From: Auanema rhodensis
Taxonomy: Eukaryota; Nematoda; Chromadorea; Rhabditida; Rhabditidae
Assembly (NCBI GenBank): GCA_964057225.1
Contig: OZ059898.1
Location: 7,998,001 to 8,062,000 of the forward strand
Length of the DNA stretch: 64,000 nt
Reading direction: 5' to 3'
Part shown: one piece after another, positions 63,385 through 64,000 of the stretch
How the letters are laid out: each line of letters opens with the position of its first letter
How positions within the stretch are numbered: position 1 is the stretch's first letter
The notes under the pieces: model-generated
The model's input: only the letters and a program-made list of their open reading frames with translations
The model's database searches: none
What the model was told of the DNA's origin: nothing
Program-made: the position numbers and the translations under genes

Positions 63385-64000
63385 ATGCGTATAGTTCGCT
63401 TTGCTTTAGAAGAGAAGGTTTGTTTTAAATATTTCAATTTATTAAATTATGCCCATAATTTATTCGTAAACAACAACAAGTATAAATAAGATTATAACAG
63501 ATTACAATAGTCTCATAAGCCATATTATCAGTAAAAACAACAAATAAAGAAATATTATTAAAATTAGTTGAATTTAATTATAATTTTCTTAATTTCAGAA
63601 TTCGAAGGAAGAAATTCTAACAATCCGTTCTCCCGCAGCTGAGGAGAATAACGATTCTGGCATAGAAAATAATCGTAACAGCAGCTCTCATTCTCCTTCA
63701 ACTTCTTTGGATTTCTCGCCAAGAAGTATATTTTCGTTTTTTTCTTCATGACATTCTAATTTTGAATTTAGGTACGGACTTTCTTTCACCAAAGAGTCAT
63801 TCATCTTCTTCTGAACATCTTCCACCACCGCCACCACCACCATCACAACCACCTGTAGAATCTCTCACTTCTACTCAATCAATCCAAACTCGTCAATTGG
63901 ATCAAGTAAGCTTTCAAAAATTAAATGATTGTTTATTCTTATATATTAGGTATTGGTTCCTGTGTCTACTACTGGTTCCTCTTACGTGCGTAGACCATCA
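63385..64000 (+). CDS. Proline/serine-rich protein, partial, with a second possible first exon
   Basis: An 11-codon exon (63385-63417, MRIVRFALEEK, GTTTGT donor) is in phase 0 with the exons 63599-63725, 63772-63905 and 63950 onward. The joined frame reads NSKEEILTIRSPAAEENN, a DSGIENN acidic patch, a Ser-rich stretch, then seven consecutive prolines before SQPPVES, and runs out of the window at YVRRPS. No acceptor precedes the MRIV exon, so it looks like an independent transcription start alternative to the 62529 exon. Polyproline tracts usually bind SH3, WW or EVH1 domains, which would suit a cytoskeletal scaffold; that is inference. Confidence 0.55.

Noticed and set aside
1-64000. CRISPR arrays, tRNA genes, phage or bacterial-type operons
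   Set aside because: Tandem repeats present are microsatellites or the coding minisatellite; no A/B-box tRNA signature was seen; intron structure shows a eukaryotic nuclear genome.

Overview
The window looks like nuclear DNA of a free-living-type nematode. It is about 70% A+T. Most introns are 42-55 nt with short T-rich AAG, CAG or TAG acceptors. Several start codons sit directly on an acceptor-like AG, as expected for spliced-leader trans-splicing, and same-strand genes are closely packed. Recognisable nematode markers are an flp-15 FMRFamide-like precursor and a mir-46 hairpin whose mature arm I recall as identical to the C. elegans miRNA. The species cannot be named from the sequence; a rhabditid is likeliest.

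Left third (2-32 kb) is gene-dense. Two tandem secreted EB-module, cysteine-rich proteins (2.06-6.33 kb, + strand) are paralogues; the first carries seven copies of a 27-bp Pro/Ala/Tyr repeat and an intronic hairpin with a mir-44/mir-279-type seed. A 26-exon minus-strand gene (6.8-12 kb) encodes a 970-aa beta-rich, coiled-coil, beta-rich protein that I cannot assign. Next on the minus strand are HIRA (16.05-19.83 kb) and, behind it, a four-exon MOCS2A/MoaD gene (15.4-15.8 kb) with the C-terminal Gly-Gly. HIRA is divergent from MRPS34 (+). Then come, on +, a CRAL-TRIO/GOLD lipid-binding protein, ZMAT2/Snu23 and an OST3/OST6 oligosaccharyltransferase subunit. On -, an eIF4H-like, a BolA and an ACBD6-like gene run in that transcriptional order, and the BolA/ACBD6 pair is spaced like an operon.

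Right half (32-64 kb) is sparse and rich in CT/GA/TA microsatellites. It holds flp-15 with two introns above 3 kb (36.8-43.7 kb), mir-46 (about 47.0 kb, -), a 164-bp mariner-type MITE (52.9 kb), and from 55.6 kb onward the 5' exons of a large gene that may be an LMO7/LIMCH1/Smash-like scaffold. Two possible alternative first exons at 62.5 and 63.4 kb splice into a proline-rich reading frame that leaves the window.

Functionally this is mostly ordinary housekeeping: chromatin assembly, mitochondrial translation, splicing, N-glycosylation, acyl-CoA binding, translation initiation and molybdenum cofactor. Neuronal and small-RNA genes lie in the gene-poor part. I found no phage, CRISPR or tRNA genes. 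The less ordinary items are the two miRNA loci, the orphan 970-aa protein, a spliced upstream ORF ending just before the eIF4H start, a possible cysteine-rich alternative terminal exon, and several long perfect DNA palindromes.
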